From the NCBI RefSeq assembly GCF_023159225.1, contig NC_063172.1:61500828-61564827 (forward strand): DNA of 64,000 nucleotides, in the 5' to 3' direction. The stretch comes from Perognathus longimembris pacificus (lineage: Eukaryota > Chordata > Mammalia > Rodentia > Heteromyidae). Under the pieces are notes generated by a model. The model did not search any database. It was not told where the DNA came from and saw only the letters and a list, made by a program, of their open reading frames with translations. A program made the position numbers and the translations under genes. Below, in pieces: positions 32,041-42,510 of the stretch. Numbering within the stretch: the stretch's first letter is position 1; the number at the start of each line of letters is the position of its first letter.

Positions 32041-32060
32041 ATGCATTATTAAAGGGTCTT

Positions 32061-33621
32061 TTCCTAAAATTCTTTATTTATTGGAAATTTTCCTATAAAC
32101 TCTGAGTGGAGAATACAAAATGACTCTGCCCCTATTAGTGTGAAATATTAAGAGTGATGATGAACTTTACAACAAAAGCATCCTTGCTTGTAGCCAGTAG
32201 GAACTAATTTCATATTCTCAGTTTAGTCGGATCCTAAACTGTGTTGAGTTCAGTGTGTGCAGTGTAAATGAAGCAGTAAGGTACCAGGGCTGCCATGGCT
32301 ACGAGGTTGGTGATGGGAGTGCTGTTCTTCGTAGAAGCTGAGGTGTCAGGAGTAAAGGAGCTAGCCAACATCACTGGGAGCAAGGGCTGACCCCAAGCAG
32401 CCTGGCTTCAGAGCCAGCCTGTGCTCTCCTAAGGTACAGTATTCTTGGATCTCTGAAGAAAAATCATTGTATAGGCATGACTCGAAGTGGTTAATGTTTA
32501 TAGTTTTACACTTTCCCCAATACCCTTCCTTAACTGGTTCTTAAGTTGGAGGCTGGGAGTTAAGACAAAGAGGTGGGAATGGTGTGAACTCCTGTTAAAC
32601 TCGTCTCAGTTCATTTCGGTTTGGATTTATTTTGCTTCACATGTGTTTCTAGTGTGTAAACATGAAGTCTTTATAAAGATAAGCTTAGTCCAAGTAAGTC
32701 AAGTAACTAGCATATCACAGCCCTGACAGTTGAACCCAGTGCCCAGGCTCTTAAGTAACTACTGTGTTAACTGTAATCAACGCTGGCCTGCAAATAGAAC
32801 ATTCTATTAGGAAAAGATTACAAATAAAATTTGGCAGAACAAAGAAGACAAATGAAGAAGGTGGCTTCTGAGTGATGAGAAGCAGTAGGCAGATTGAGAT
32901 CTGCTGGAGAGTATTTTCTAGGCAATTTGAGTACAAGTGAACTGAAGTTAGGAAGCAGGCACCAGGCCATACAGGGCCTGGATACCGTGGAGGGAGGTTC
33001 AGCTTTAGACACTAGAGAAAGTCCTTGGAAAGTTGCAAACTGGAAAGTGATATCGTGCTTAGGTTTTTTAAGACCAATTAGGAAACAGCAAAATCAGGGC
33101 CTTTAAAAGGGAAGAATTCCAGCTTGGAGATCCATCCTTGGATCTAGGTAGTAAGTGGTATTGCAAATGCAGAGCAACAGATGGATTTGGAAATATTTTA
33201 GGAGAGTCTCCAATTTATTCAGCGAATAGTTTCAATAAGATGACTATTACTAAAGTACACTCAGGTAAAACCAACAGATAAGAATGTCTAGCATGCGTTT
33301 ATTTGCTTTGATGATGGAAACTTTGATTAATGTTACAGAGAGGAAAAGATTGTTTTTTCAGTTAAATGAAAATTACTTTGGGATTGCCTTTAGAATGAGA
33401 TTTTAGAAATTATTTCTGTTGGATGAGGTTAAAATGTAGGTCTATTGTAGAAAAATGCTTATAATGAATGTCTTCTCTAGAGCCATCTATAAATTTAAAT
33501 TAAGAAAAAACAATGATTTCTACTGACAAGCATGTAAAAAGGATGGACTAACATGACTAATAAGCAATTTTATGTATTGGCACAGGTAAGATTTATACAG
33601 CTTCATCTAGATCTTAAACTA

Positions 33622-33661
<40 letters not shown>

Positions 33662-34804
33662 TCCTAGAATTTCATCTTCTGTAAGACTCCCTTGGTGTTA
33701 AGTGTTTGGTCATTTGAGTTTCTTTTTCTTACTTTTTTTTTTTTTTTTTTTTTGGTAGAGAGGTCACCCAGATTGAGAACTTTCTTCTAAAAGTGAAGAT
33801 GGTTATTTTTTAGATATTTTAGACTAAGTCATTTTTTGTTCAGCACCATGTAGATCCAGCTTTTCTGGATCATTTGGGATCCTCCAATGTCTGGTTGGAT
33901 CTTAGTTTCCATCTCTGTAATCAAATGCTTTGATTTAACGAAATGAAAGAACAGATTAGAGACACCTAACATCTTTGTCTTTAGAAGATTTATTCTTGCA
34001 GGTAGCCTTGCTACAAACAAAAAATGAGATTTTAATTACTTGAGCAAAAGATAGCAAAACTCCGTATCCACGTGTGTCCAAAGAGTATTTCCATAATAGC
34101 GTCTTTTTCCTGTCTTTCCAGGCCTTCTACTTTGTCATGCCAAACCTTGACATGTGGCTAAAGGATAACAAAATAGATTTCTAAGTACAACACCTAAAAG
34201 TGCCAAGACAGGATTCGAAATCACTCTCGATGGCTTCTTTTGCTTCCTCCACCATCTTCCCCGCCTTCTCCTTTGATCTCAAAGCTGCGAACGAGAGAAA
34301 TTCTTTACAGTGACTGGAGTCAGATACTCCAGTGCCTTCTTACATTTTGCAACCTGAAACCATCCCATAGCTGTCAGCCTCAATTCTAGAAATTTCCACT
34401 TGGAGGTGGGCCCGGTGACTGTCCCTTTAGTAGTTCCGTGAATGCACGTGGCATCTGAGCATGGCAAACTCTGCCTGTGCGGCAGGTTTCACCATGCTTC
34501 CTGGAAACTCAGCATTGTGGAAGTCATCATTTTTGCTAGTTAATGGGCATCTGTGAGCGAATCCAGCCACACCCCAGTGAATTCGGCACGTATTGCCCCT
34601 GCCCCTTAGAATCAGGGCTCATTGCCCAAAGCCAAGTAGTGATGGGAGCTACCATTGGCATTCACTCTTAAAATACCAAAACCACTACACAGATCAAGTT
34701 AACCACCTTTTTATTGCCACTGATGGTAAGATCTAAAGAATATGCCAGACATTTCAGAATTTTACACAAGTGACTAATGAAAAATGACTCACTGAAAGAT
34801 ATTC

Positions 34805-34808
<4 letters not shown>
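32061..34808. other. Intergenic, no gene found
   Basis: AT-rich unique sequence. It contains (GT)n at 33,624-33,660 and a T21 run at 33,733-33,753. About 34,180-34,510 reads weakly like a decayed coding relic on the minus strand. No full-length interspersed repeat recognised. Confidence 0.75.
33624..33660 (+). repeat. (GT)n microsatellite
   Basis: About 18 GT units. Confidence 0.97.

Positions 34809-34876
<68 letters not shown>
34809..34876 (+). repeat. (TC)n(AC)n compound microsatellite
   Basis: About 13 TC units switch directly to about 21 AC units. Confidence 0.98.
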
Positions 34877-34878
<2 letters not shown>

Positions 34879-36689
34879 TTTTCAGCATTACAACAGGTAT
34901 GCTTAACATTCATTCTGCTTAATAATAAACATCTGCAACATCTTCCAATATTTCACTATTGAAACTTTCCCTTGGACTTGTGGATAGTGAAGAAGCTCAT
35001 GGCTGGCTGTTATCTGAATGCCTGTAAAGGCAGCCCCCCCCCCCACCACCCTTGAAGATGTTGAGATGACAAAATACTAGGGGGCATGAAGCGAGGGAGC
35101 CGTGTCCCCTGAATGGTAGCCAGTGTGCCTTCCTTTCTCCTCACCCTAGCTTTGCTAGGCCATTGCTGCTCTCGACTGATTTGCATATCTGTAGCTGCTG
35201 TCCTAATAGCGGCTGGCTCAGGGCCCTGCAAGGCAGCTCCCTGGTCCTCTCCACATCCCCGGAGCTCCTGGAAAACGAGAGCAGCCATTGTGTCTGGCAT
35301 TGTCTCTCCCCAGATGAAGCTGCCTGTTTCTCAGCTCCCCATTTCTGCTCTCTCAGCCATGGCTAGCTTTTGAGGAGCAGCTGGACTGGCTCAGAATAGC
35401 CTGAAGGGTTACAGGAAATCACTGAAATATCCTCCATTCCCTCTCACTCTCCATGTGAGAATGTAAAGATGCAAACCACCGTCTTGTACAGAACCTGTGT
35501 ATTCTAAACATCAAACAGAGTAACAGGGTGGTATAAGGTTCTGGGCTCTCCCCACTACCCTCACAACACTTCGGGAAAAGAATTCCATGGCCATCAGAAT
35601 AGTGACGACAGGGGAACTAGAACTAAAGCTCCAAGATAGCCCTTCCCATTCCCAACAAAAAGTCTATCCAGAGGAAGCACCTGGATATCAATCGTATGTA
35701 TTTCTATTTTTAGGGATCATTTCTATAGAACCTGATTACTTGTTATGATAGCATAAGGAACAAGCTTTTTGGGTTGTGTTTTGGGTTGGCAGAGTAGTTT
35801 GAAGATGAGGTCTTGCAAGGTGGCCCAGGCTGACTTTTGAATTGATGATCTTTCACCTCTGCCTTCTGAGAGCTGGGCTTACAGGTATGCCCCTTAGTGT
35901 AACAAAGCTTGTCTCCCATTGGTTGGGTGTAGGCCAAATAAGCCAAACAATGGTGGTCTTATGAAGGTGGGAAAGTCCTAGGAGAAAGCAAGGTTCTGAG
36001 TTCAAATACAAAGCAAACACCAAAAAGAGAGAGAGAGAGAGAGAGAGAAAGTGTTAAGGGTCACTACTATTTCCTTGCACTTGGAGCTCAGATGATTCAA
36101 TGACCATAGAAACATATCATAAGGCCTTATCCAACGCAGTTTCTAATTTTACTGTAAGGCCTGCCACTGCGTTAAGATGTGAAGGTGGAGAGTGCTTCCG
36201 GAACTGGGTGAATTGCAAAGCCCGGTGCTGGTAGCCACATCCCTGTGGATGGCTGGCTGGATGGGGCACGTTTATCATCATAGATCATACAGTGCACAAG
36301 GCCTGGCCCTGCCCTCAAACCCACCTGCACTGAAATCCCCCAGCACTTGAAGATTGAAGCAAACTTACTGTTTTAATAGCTCTTTCAGACACAAGTTATC
36401 GTAGCCAGTTGGTTGATTGTCAGTAGTGGCTAAATGTGCTGAATAATTTAGAAGGAACTGTGTGCCCAGAGGCCTGAAGAGTAGGCCTGTGGCTCGATCA
36501 CTTGTCCTTGGCTGCTTGTCATTTTAACTTGGCGCACCGGATCCTATTCAGGTTGCTTTAAGGAAAGATGATCTAGGCTTCTAAATTATTGGCGGCACCC
36601 CCACAAAATGTAGAAACTTGTGAAATGACCCACGTGTCATTTGTTAATCCTGTCTCTGAAAGAGATCCAACCCGGTGACAATGCCACGC
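34877..36689. other. Intergenic, mainly unique
   Basis: It includes a C11 run (35,034-35,044), a unique block at about 35,080-35,480 with a perfect ATTTGCAT octamer at 35,179-35,186, a B1 copy at 35,790-35,905 and (GA)n at 36,027-36,048. No gene seen. Confidence 0.75.
35790..35905 (-). mobile_element. B1-like SINE
   Basis: Minus-strand B1 order: GAGGTCTTGCAAGGTGGCCC, then AGGCTGACTTTTGAATTG, then GAGAGCTGGGCTTACAGG. Diverged. Confidence 0.65.
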
Positions 36690-36925
36690 GCCGATAGCTC
36701 TTCGTTATAACCCTAGCAATGCGGGAGGCTGAGACCTGAGGCTCACAGTTCAAAGTCAGCCCGGGCAGGAAAGTCCATGAGACTCTTCCCTCCGATTGCT
36801 CCCCAGAAACGACCACGAGTGGAAGTGTGGCTGAAGTAGTAGAACACTAGCCTCAAACAACGAAAGCTCAGGACCAGTTCCCAGGCCTTGAACTCAAGTC
36901 CCTGGGCCGGAAATGCAAAACGGAA
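36690..36925 (+). mobile_element. 7SL/tRNA dimeric SINE, diverged
   Basis: The left monomer has GCGGGAGGCTGAGACCTGAG. The right monomer has GAAGTGTGGCTGAAGTAGTA and ends AACTCAAGTCCCTGGGCCGG. Confidence 0.8.
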
Positions 36926-37419
36926 CAACCTGATGACAGTCGTGGCCTGAGAGCGAGCACTGTCAGCGGCACCCACCCGCGCTTGCGACGGTGGCGTGGG
37001 GAAGGCGGGCCCCGCGGTGCCTGCGCAGGGCTGGGCCTTGTGCATTTGTTTGGGGCCGGAATGAATGAATGAATGAAGACTGTTGTTCGGCCCTCGCTTC
37101 TTCCCGGAGTGTCACCCTTGTGGGGCCGAGGAATCCCTGCCTGTTGACATCAAAGTCTCCACCTGTTCTCTGCTCAGGGTGTTGGACGCTGATGGCCAGG
37201 ACAGCGTGTCCCCCCCCCCACCCCCCCGCCGAGCCCCTGGAGCTTGCTGAGCAGGCGTGGCAGGTATTTGCTTTTCCACCAGAAAAAGGCACACTGTTCC
37301 TTGTGAGCAAGATGCCGCCTGCCCTGTCCCCAGATACATGCTAAGCCCCAAGTTCTAGGACTCGGAAAGTGGCCGGATTGGAATGGAGGTCTCTAAAAGG
37401 GCAGTTGCCCCCCCCCCCC

Positions 37420-37530
37420 AAGCCTGTGACCCTCTAGCATCTCAGGAAGCTGAGAATGGAGGATGGGGGTTCGAAGCCAGCCTGGGAAAGAGAGCTGATG
37501 ACACCCTTAGCTCTCAATGAGTCACTGGGA
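37420..37530 (+). mobile_element. 7SL-type left SINE monomer fragment
   Basis: CTCAGGAAGCTGAGAATGGA and GGTTCGAAGCCAGCCTGGG follow the left-monomer order, after a C12 run at 37,408-37,419. No right monomer present. Confidence 0.6.
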
Positions 37531-37934
37531 AGGTGGAAGTTAGGATCTCTTACTGATGGGAAGAAAGTCTTTTCTTTGACATTTGATATTATTTTTCTGT
37601 TTAAAAAGGTCTATAATCAGAAGGGTTTTGTCGTTAGTATCTACAATATCACTACCTGTTCCATGATGGGGCTTTTCATAATCATCCCTAAGTATACTCC
37701 TTTGTTTCAATATCTACATATTTGAGACCCTTGGTTTTTAGAGGAATGTATAAGAAAAGAAAGAAAAAAGGAAGAAAGTAGAGAGAGAGAAACAAGGGAG
37801 GAACGCTCTTCTATGGTAAATAAGTATGGATTTTATAATGAATAGTCATTGTACAAAACGGTTTCGTTGTGATATTTCTATACAGAGATTTAATAAACTT
37901 CGATCAAACTCGGAAAAAGAGAAAAAGGTGGGGA

Positions 37935-38036
37935 CGGATGGGCGGCTCCAGGGGTAGAGTGCCAGGCTTGAGCTGGCTGAGGGACAGCACCCCGGCCCTG
38001 ACTTCAGGCCCCGGTACCCCCACAACAAAGCCCCAA
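37935..38036 (+). mobile_element. tRNA-like right SINE monomer fragment
   Basis: GGCGGCTCCAGGGGTAGAGT through CCCCGGCCCTGACTTCAGGC matches the right monomer (A-box and B-box sides). Confidence 0.6.
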
Positions 38037-38740
38037 AAGGCCTCCAGTCCTGGGGGGGGGGGTGGTAGCCCTTATTCCGGTCTCATTGGGGAGTTTGGGA
38101 CTCACACTGGAGAGAGGCTGGGGACTGAGGACGCAGAGCGAGGCCGCAGCAGCTCGGTGTCCCCCGGGCCGGGCTGCTTGGCTCTGGCTGCTTGGCTCTG
38201 GCTGTTTAGAAACCCGGCCAGGCATGTTAGAGGAGGAAAACATTAAAAACCACAAGTGAAACGAAACGCAGCGCGTCCGGTGGGGAGCAGGAAGGACGGG
38301 GCTGGCTCGAATCCTTCTCCTCCAGTTGCAGGACATAGCTCCCCCCCCCCTCAGGCTGCTGGAGGTGGGGACGTGGTGGTGGGGGGGAGAGTGGCTTCAC
38401 AAGGCTTCCCGGATCACGACAGTTGGGTGGATTTCACCGGGCCACGCCCAGCAGGCCGTCCACGCAGGCCTGGGCCTACAAAGCACACCGAAGGGCTTCT
38501 GGTTCCCCGCCTGAAGCGTGGGTCCACGTGGGCGAATCCTGCCCCCTCCACAATTTTATTTGTAAGTAAGTGTCCATAGGACAAACTATGCTTTGCGTTG
38601 TGCAGAACTCATCAGCCTGATGAGCCCTAAGAAGCGTACTATTCAAGGGTATTTCCTGATGTGCTCATAATTGGAAAATATCCATAGGATTGCCTTTCCA
38701 AATGATTCCCTTGCAGAGGGAAAAATGAAAAAACGAAAAT
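38037..38740. other. Intergenic, GC-rich, no gene found
   Basis: GC-rich unique sequence with G11 (38,052-38,062) and C10 (38,341-38,350) runs. The short open frames here have no recognisable protein. Confidence 0.7.
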
Positions 38741-38741
38741 G

Positions 38742-38870
38742 CTAGGCACTGGTGGCTCACGCCTGTGATCCTAGCTACTCAGGAGGCTGAGGGCTGAGAA
38801 TCATGGCTTGAAGCCAACTTGGATAAGAGAGTCCAAGAGACACTTGTCTCCAATAAACTACAAAAAAGTC
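38742..38870 (+). mobile_element. 7SL-type left SINE monomer
   Basis: GGCACTGGTGGCTCACGCC through CTCAGGAGGCTGAGGGCTG to CTTGTCTCCAATAAACTAC. The right monomer is absent and the copy ends in an A-rich tail. Confidence 0.8.
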
Positions 38871-39771
38871 TACTTTTAAGCAGTACAAAATGAGGCAGTA
38901 AATCTGTTCAGGTACCATCATGTTTGACTTTAAGAAAATGGCTGAGCTATAGGCAAGGTAATTCTGGAAGATATAAATGGCTGCATTATAATAAGAAGAC
39001 ACCTATTTTAAGCATGATCTATGTTTTTGAGAAAATTCATTACAATAAGTCTTACAATACCAACCTCTTCAATGAATTTTTCATGTCTGCATACCGATGT
39101 ATATATGTATATATATATATAAAATGATGGTAATCACGTACCTTAGGGCCAATGCTGAGCGCCAGCTGTTTCAGGGATGATTTATGGGTTGCCAGGCTCA
39201 AGGTTAATATCAGGAGAAACAGGTTACAGTATGCAATGTATTTATGTCAGGTTAGAAGTTCAGTTAGTGGAGATAGCATGTTATAAGGAAGTGCACGCAT
39301 TTAATTATTTTCTCTCCCCGCCCCCCAAGCCCCACATCTACAATAAAATAAAAATAAATGATGCCTTGTACAGGGAATCCTCTCTGCTAAGCATACTTTT
39401 CTGGTTCCTGTTTGCTTTATTTAAAGGGAAGTCACAGCTAGGAATGATTAGCGGTATGTATAAAGCAAAGCTTGAGGAACTCAATCATCTGTGCAATGGG
39501 CCTATGCGAAGGAGGTGGCGGAGTCTTTCTGAACACTGAGCTAACGATGCCCACAATGAATCGCAGCATTTTCACTGCTAGACAAATGTCTTTGCCGGAT
39601 TTTCAGAGGTGCGGCACAGACGTAAGCCACAAGTCAACCTCCAAAAGTCTCCCTGGCGGACAAAATGATCACCGTCAGTGTCATCAAAATCTCTGAAATG
39701 TTTCCCCTCTAAGTTGGTGCCAAAATAGATCTTGTTGAGCTACAATTTTTTTTCTTGTTTATTTATTACTT

Positions 39772-39858
39772 TCTGGCAGTGCTGAGGACTGAGCTTGAGC
39801 CTCTCGCTGGCTAAGCAGGTCCTCTATCACTGAGTCACGCCTCCAGACCTGGGCGGAA
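39772..39858 (-). mobile_element. tRNA-like (ID-type) SINE monomer
   Basis: Plus strand GAGCTTGAGCCTCTCGCTGG, then CTATCACTGAGTCACGCC, is the reverse of an ID-type monomer. Confidence 0.6.
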
Positions 39859-39964
39859 GTTATTGGTATGCACTAGTTGTACAAGGGGCTTTCACTGTGA
39901 CATTTGCACACATGCCTACATCATATCCCCAATAAATATCACCCTCCTTTCACTCTCACTTACC

Positions 39965-40030
39965 TTTCTCCCTTTCCTGCTTTCTCTTTCTCTTTCTTCC
40001 TCTCTCTCTCTTTCTTTCTTTCTCTCTCTT
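39965..40030 (+). repeat. CT-rich low-complexity tract
   Basis: CTTT and TC repeats forming a pyrimidine tract. Confidence 0.85.
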
Positions 40031-40039
40031 TTTAAATTT

Positions 40040-40620
40040 AATTCTCTTGTCAAGGTGATGTACTGAGGGGTTATAGTTACATACATAAGGCAGTGAGTAC
40101 ATTTCTCGTTGAACATTGTTACCCCCTCCCTCATTTTTCTCCCACTTTCCCTCCCCCCACCCCCCCACAAGTTGTAAACTTCATTTCCAACACATCGTCT
40201 TGTGAGTATCACTGTTGTGTTGGTTCTCTCTTTAACCTTTGTCTCACCATTTTGATGTTCCCCTTCCCTTTCCTAATTCAGATAAATGCATATACAATAC
40301 CCAGGATACCAAAATCAAATACAGTGACAACAGGGGATAAACCATAGGGAACAAATGAAAGAAGAAAGAAATAATTTCACATAACAACAACAAAGAAAAA
40401 CCTCTTGTTTCCAAATCTTGGTTTGCTTAGCATCATCTTATATGGTACAAAGCTATTGAGCTATTGTGATCCTCTTCTATGACTATCCTACAAATGAGGG
40501 AAACCATGCAGTCTATGTTTCTTTGGGTCTGGCTTACTTCACTTAATACTTTTCTCACTTTCTTAAAACAATTTCAATTGGTTTTATTTTTCTAGTTGTA
40601 AAAAAATTTATAATGAAGAA
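40040..40620 (+). mobile_element. L1 3'-UTR fragment, longest copy
   Basis: It starts with the AAGGTGATGTACTGAGGGGT module, then a C-rich stretch at 40,144-40,167. Near 40,515-40,550 it carries 'tctttgggtctggcttact' followed by 'tcacttaat', the hallmark of mammalian L1 3' ends. It is non-coding. Confidence 0.75.
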
Positions 40621-40625
40621 ATTAT

Positions 40626-40980
40626 TGCCAGGTACCAGTGGTTCATGCCTGTGGCTACACAGAAGGCTATGATCTGAGGATCTCAGGTTAAAAAAATTAA
40701 TTGTTATTATAAAGGTAATGTTCAGAGTTGTTACAATTCCATAAGTCAGGTCGAGTACATTTCTTTTTGGACAATGTCACCCAGAATATCAGTTTGAATC
40801 CATCCTAGGTAGGGAAGTCTATGAGACTCTTAGCTCCAATTAACCACCAAAAAGCCAGAAGTCGCCTATGGCTGTACTGGTAGAGTCATTGCCTTAAATG
40901 GAAAAGTCAAGGGGCAGTTTAGCTATCTGGGCCCTGCCTTCAAGCCCCTGTACTAACAAAAACAAAATTAACAAAAAGAA
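40626..40980 (+). mobile_element. 7SL/tRNA dimeric SINE split by an L1 3' module
   Basis: The left half (40,626-40,689) stops within the GATCTGAGGATC motif. The right half (from about 40,782) resumes with GAATATCAGTTTGAATCC and runs through CCAGAAGTCGCC to AAGCCCCTGTAC. The intervening 40,690-40,781 is L1-derived. Diverged repeats of a GGATCTCAGGTT-like motif flank it. Confidence 0.75.
40690..40781 (+). mobile_element. L1 3' module nested in a SINE
   Basis: AAAGGTAATGTTCAGAGTTG through GTCGAGTACATTTC aligns to the starts of the modules at 3,430 and 40,053. It is only about 90 bases long. Confidence 0.65.
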
Positions 40981-41021
40981 GAAAGAAAGAAAAAAGAGAA
41001 AGCAAAAGGGAAGGAAAAGAA

Positions 41022-41236
41022 TGGAGGGAGGGAGGAAGGGAAGGACGGAAGGAGGGAGGGAGGGAGGGAGGGAGGGAGGGAGGGAGGGAGGGAGGGAGAA
41101 AGGAAGGAAGGAAGGAAGGAAGGAAGGGAGGGAGGGAGGGAGGGAGGAAGGAAGGAAGGAAGGAAGGAAGGAAGGAAGGAAGGAAGGAAGGAAGGAAGGA
41201 AGGAAGGAAAGAAGGAAGGAAGGAAGGAAGGAAAGA
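41022..41236 (+). repeat. (GGGA)n/(GGAA)n purine tract
   Basis: From 41,047 to 41,236 the plus strand has no pyrimidine at all, 190 bases of GGGA then GGAA tetranucleotides. It begins as the tail of the preceding SINE. Confidence 0.97.
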
Positions 41237-41289
41237 TCTTGGCTGCATGTAGTGCAATGGTGGACAGTTTGTCTAGCACGTGTGAGATT

Positions 41290-42510
41290 CATGCCTCAGC
41301 ACCATAGAAAGAAAGGTTTGATCTTAGGTGGTTTGCTTTGATTTTACTCGGAATTCTATCTTTCACATATAGGTTTTGTTTGATGCCAACTATGTAAGTT
41401 CTTTTTACTGTACATAAAGATGCAAGGTTATTTTCCCCTACAGAATAAATGGTTTTCCCATAACTCGCTACTAAAATGTCTGTTCTTTCCATGTGGGTTT
41501 GCAGGGTCTCTGTTTCATCTGTTAAGTTCCTCTGGTGTAGTAATACTCCATTAGCTTCCTGTTCGTAAACCAGCATTCCACCATCCTCTTCGCCACTGTT
41601 ACTACACCTTATGGGACTATACTTTTTTTTTTTTTTGCCAGTCCTGGGCCTTGGACTCAGGGCCTGAGCACTGTCCCTGGCTTCTTCCCGCTCAAGGCTA
41701 GCACTCTGCCTCTTGAGCCACAGCGCCGCTTCTGGCCGTTTTCTGTATATGTGGTGCTGGGGAATCGAACCTAGGGCCTCGTGTATCCGAGGCAGGCACT
41801 CTTGCCACTAGGCTATATCCCCAGCCCCATATACTTTATTCTCTAAGTGGGAAATCCTCTAACTTCAAGATGGACTTAGGTGTTTTATTCTTGTAGATGG
41901 TTGGTCATATAAGTTTGTGTTAATGAAAATTTTGATTTCTTATCATGATTATGATTGCACTGGAATTATGGATTAATTAAAATACATGACGTATTTAAGC
42001 TACTAAGTATATGTCCATTTAAGAGCATGAAACATCTCCCATTCTTCAGAACTTCTATATTGATCTCATTTTGGTTTTCCGTAGGAGACTTAGGATTCTT
42101 GGTCAGCTCATTGATTTTGTTGCCACTATGACTTAAGGTTCTTCTTTTTAATTTGTGGTTGGTATTCTCTGACATACTGTTATTTTAGTAGGATGATCAC
42201 ACTGACAAAATTACTAAACTCTTTTTGTAGCTGGCAGTAGGTGCTTGGGACCTCATGCTTGCTAGGCAAGTGCCATTACTTGATAAATTTGATTACTTCT
42301 AATTGTTGTTGATTCTATTTTATTTTTAGGCAGCTAGTCTTATTTTCTACAGGTTATGCCAATTTTATTGGAAATATTTTTATTTCCAATGAAATACTTA
42401 TTTTATGCCAGTTTTAAATAATATTTTATTTACTTTTATTATTATATTTATGGTTTATTATATTATTTAATATTTCATTTTGTTTTAAAATAATGTTTAA
42501 TATTTTTATC
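41290..42510 (-). mobile_element. L1 ORF2 3'-end relic, antisense
   Basis: Plus-strand signatures of an antisense L1 include CCATGTGGGTTTGCAGGG, CTCTGTTTCATCTGTTAAG, 'tgcactggaattatggatt' and 'gagcatgaaacatctccca'. It has many stops, so it is a dead remnant. A younger SINE is inserted at 41,626-41,829. The 3' limit is uncertain; 42,230-42,296 may be a separate tRNA-like scrap. Confidence 0.6.
41618..41837 (-). mobile_element. IDL-Geo-type SINE, young subfamily
   Basis: Full-length element at 41,626-41,829 flanked by TATACTTT repeats at 41,618-41,625 and 41,830-41,837. It is nearly identical to the copies at 51,886-52,084 and 56,069-56,266. Confidence 0.93.

Larger units (their letters stand above)
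1..32060 (+). other. CHD7: CHD7 gene, 3' half (partial; 5' part outside window)
   Basis: CHD7 is a nuclear ATP-dependent chromatin remodeller of the CHD6-9 subfamily that acts at enhancers in neural crest, inner ear and other developing tissues (family knowledge). Twenty exons from 64 to 29,724 join in one open frame of about 1,577 codons with compatible phases and GT-AG borders at every junction. The protein reads as CHD7 through to the C-terminal motif [16 protein letters not shown]8, CHD9 and CHD6 do not share this tail or the alanine-rich segment after GRRPKSE. The chromodomains and most of the helicase lie upstream of base 1. No frameshift or internal stop was seen, so the copy looks functional. 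The end coordinate depends on use of the distal poly(A) signal. Confidence 0.97.
29725..32060 (+). other. CHD7: CHD7 3' UTR
   Basis: AT-rich non-coding sequence after the stop. A proximal AATAAA lies at 30,710-30,715, followed by a GT-rich stretch near 30,750-30,760. A distal AATAAA lies at 32,035-32,040. My memory of a roughly 2 kb human CHD7 3' UTR favours use of the distal site, allowing for the SINE inserted at 31,370-31,557 (inference). Other AATAAA matches occur near 30,060 and 30,457-30,475. Confidence 0.8.

Noticed and set aside
40894..41341. Open frames of about 100-147 codons in the purine tract (Lys/Glu/Gly-rich on plus, Leu/Pro/Ser/Phe-rich on minus)
   Set aside because: They are simple translations of GGAA/GGGA repeats.
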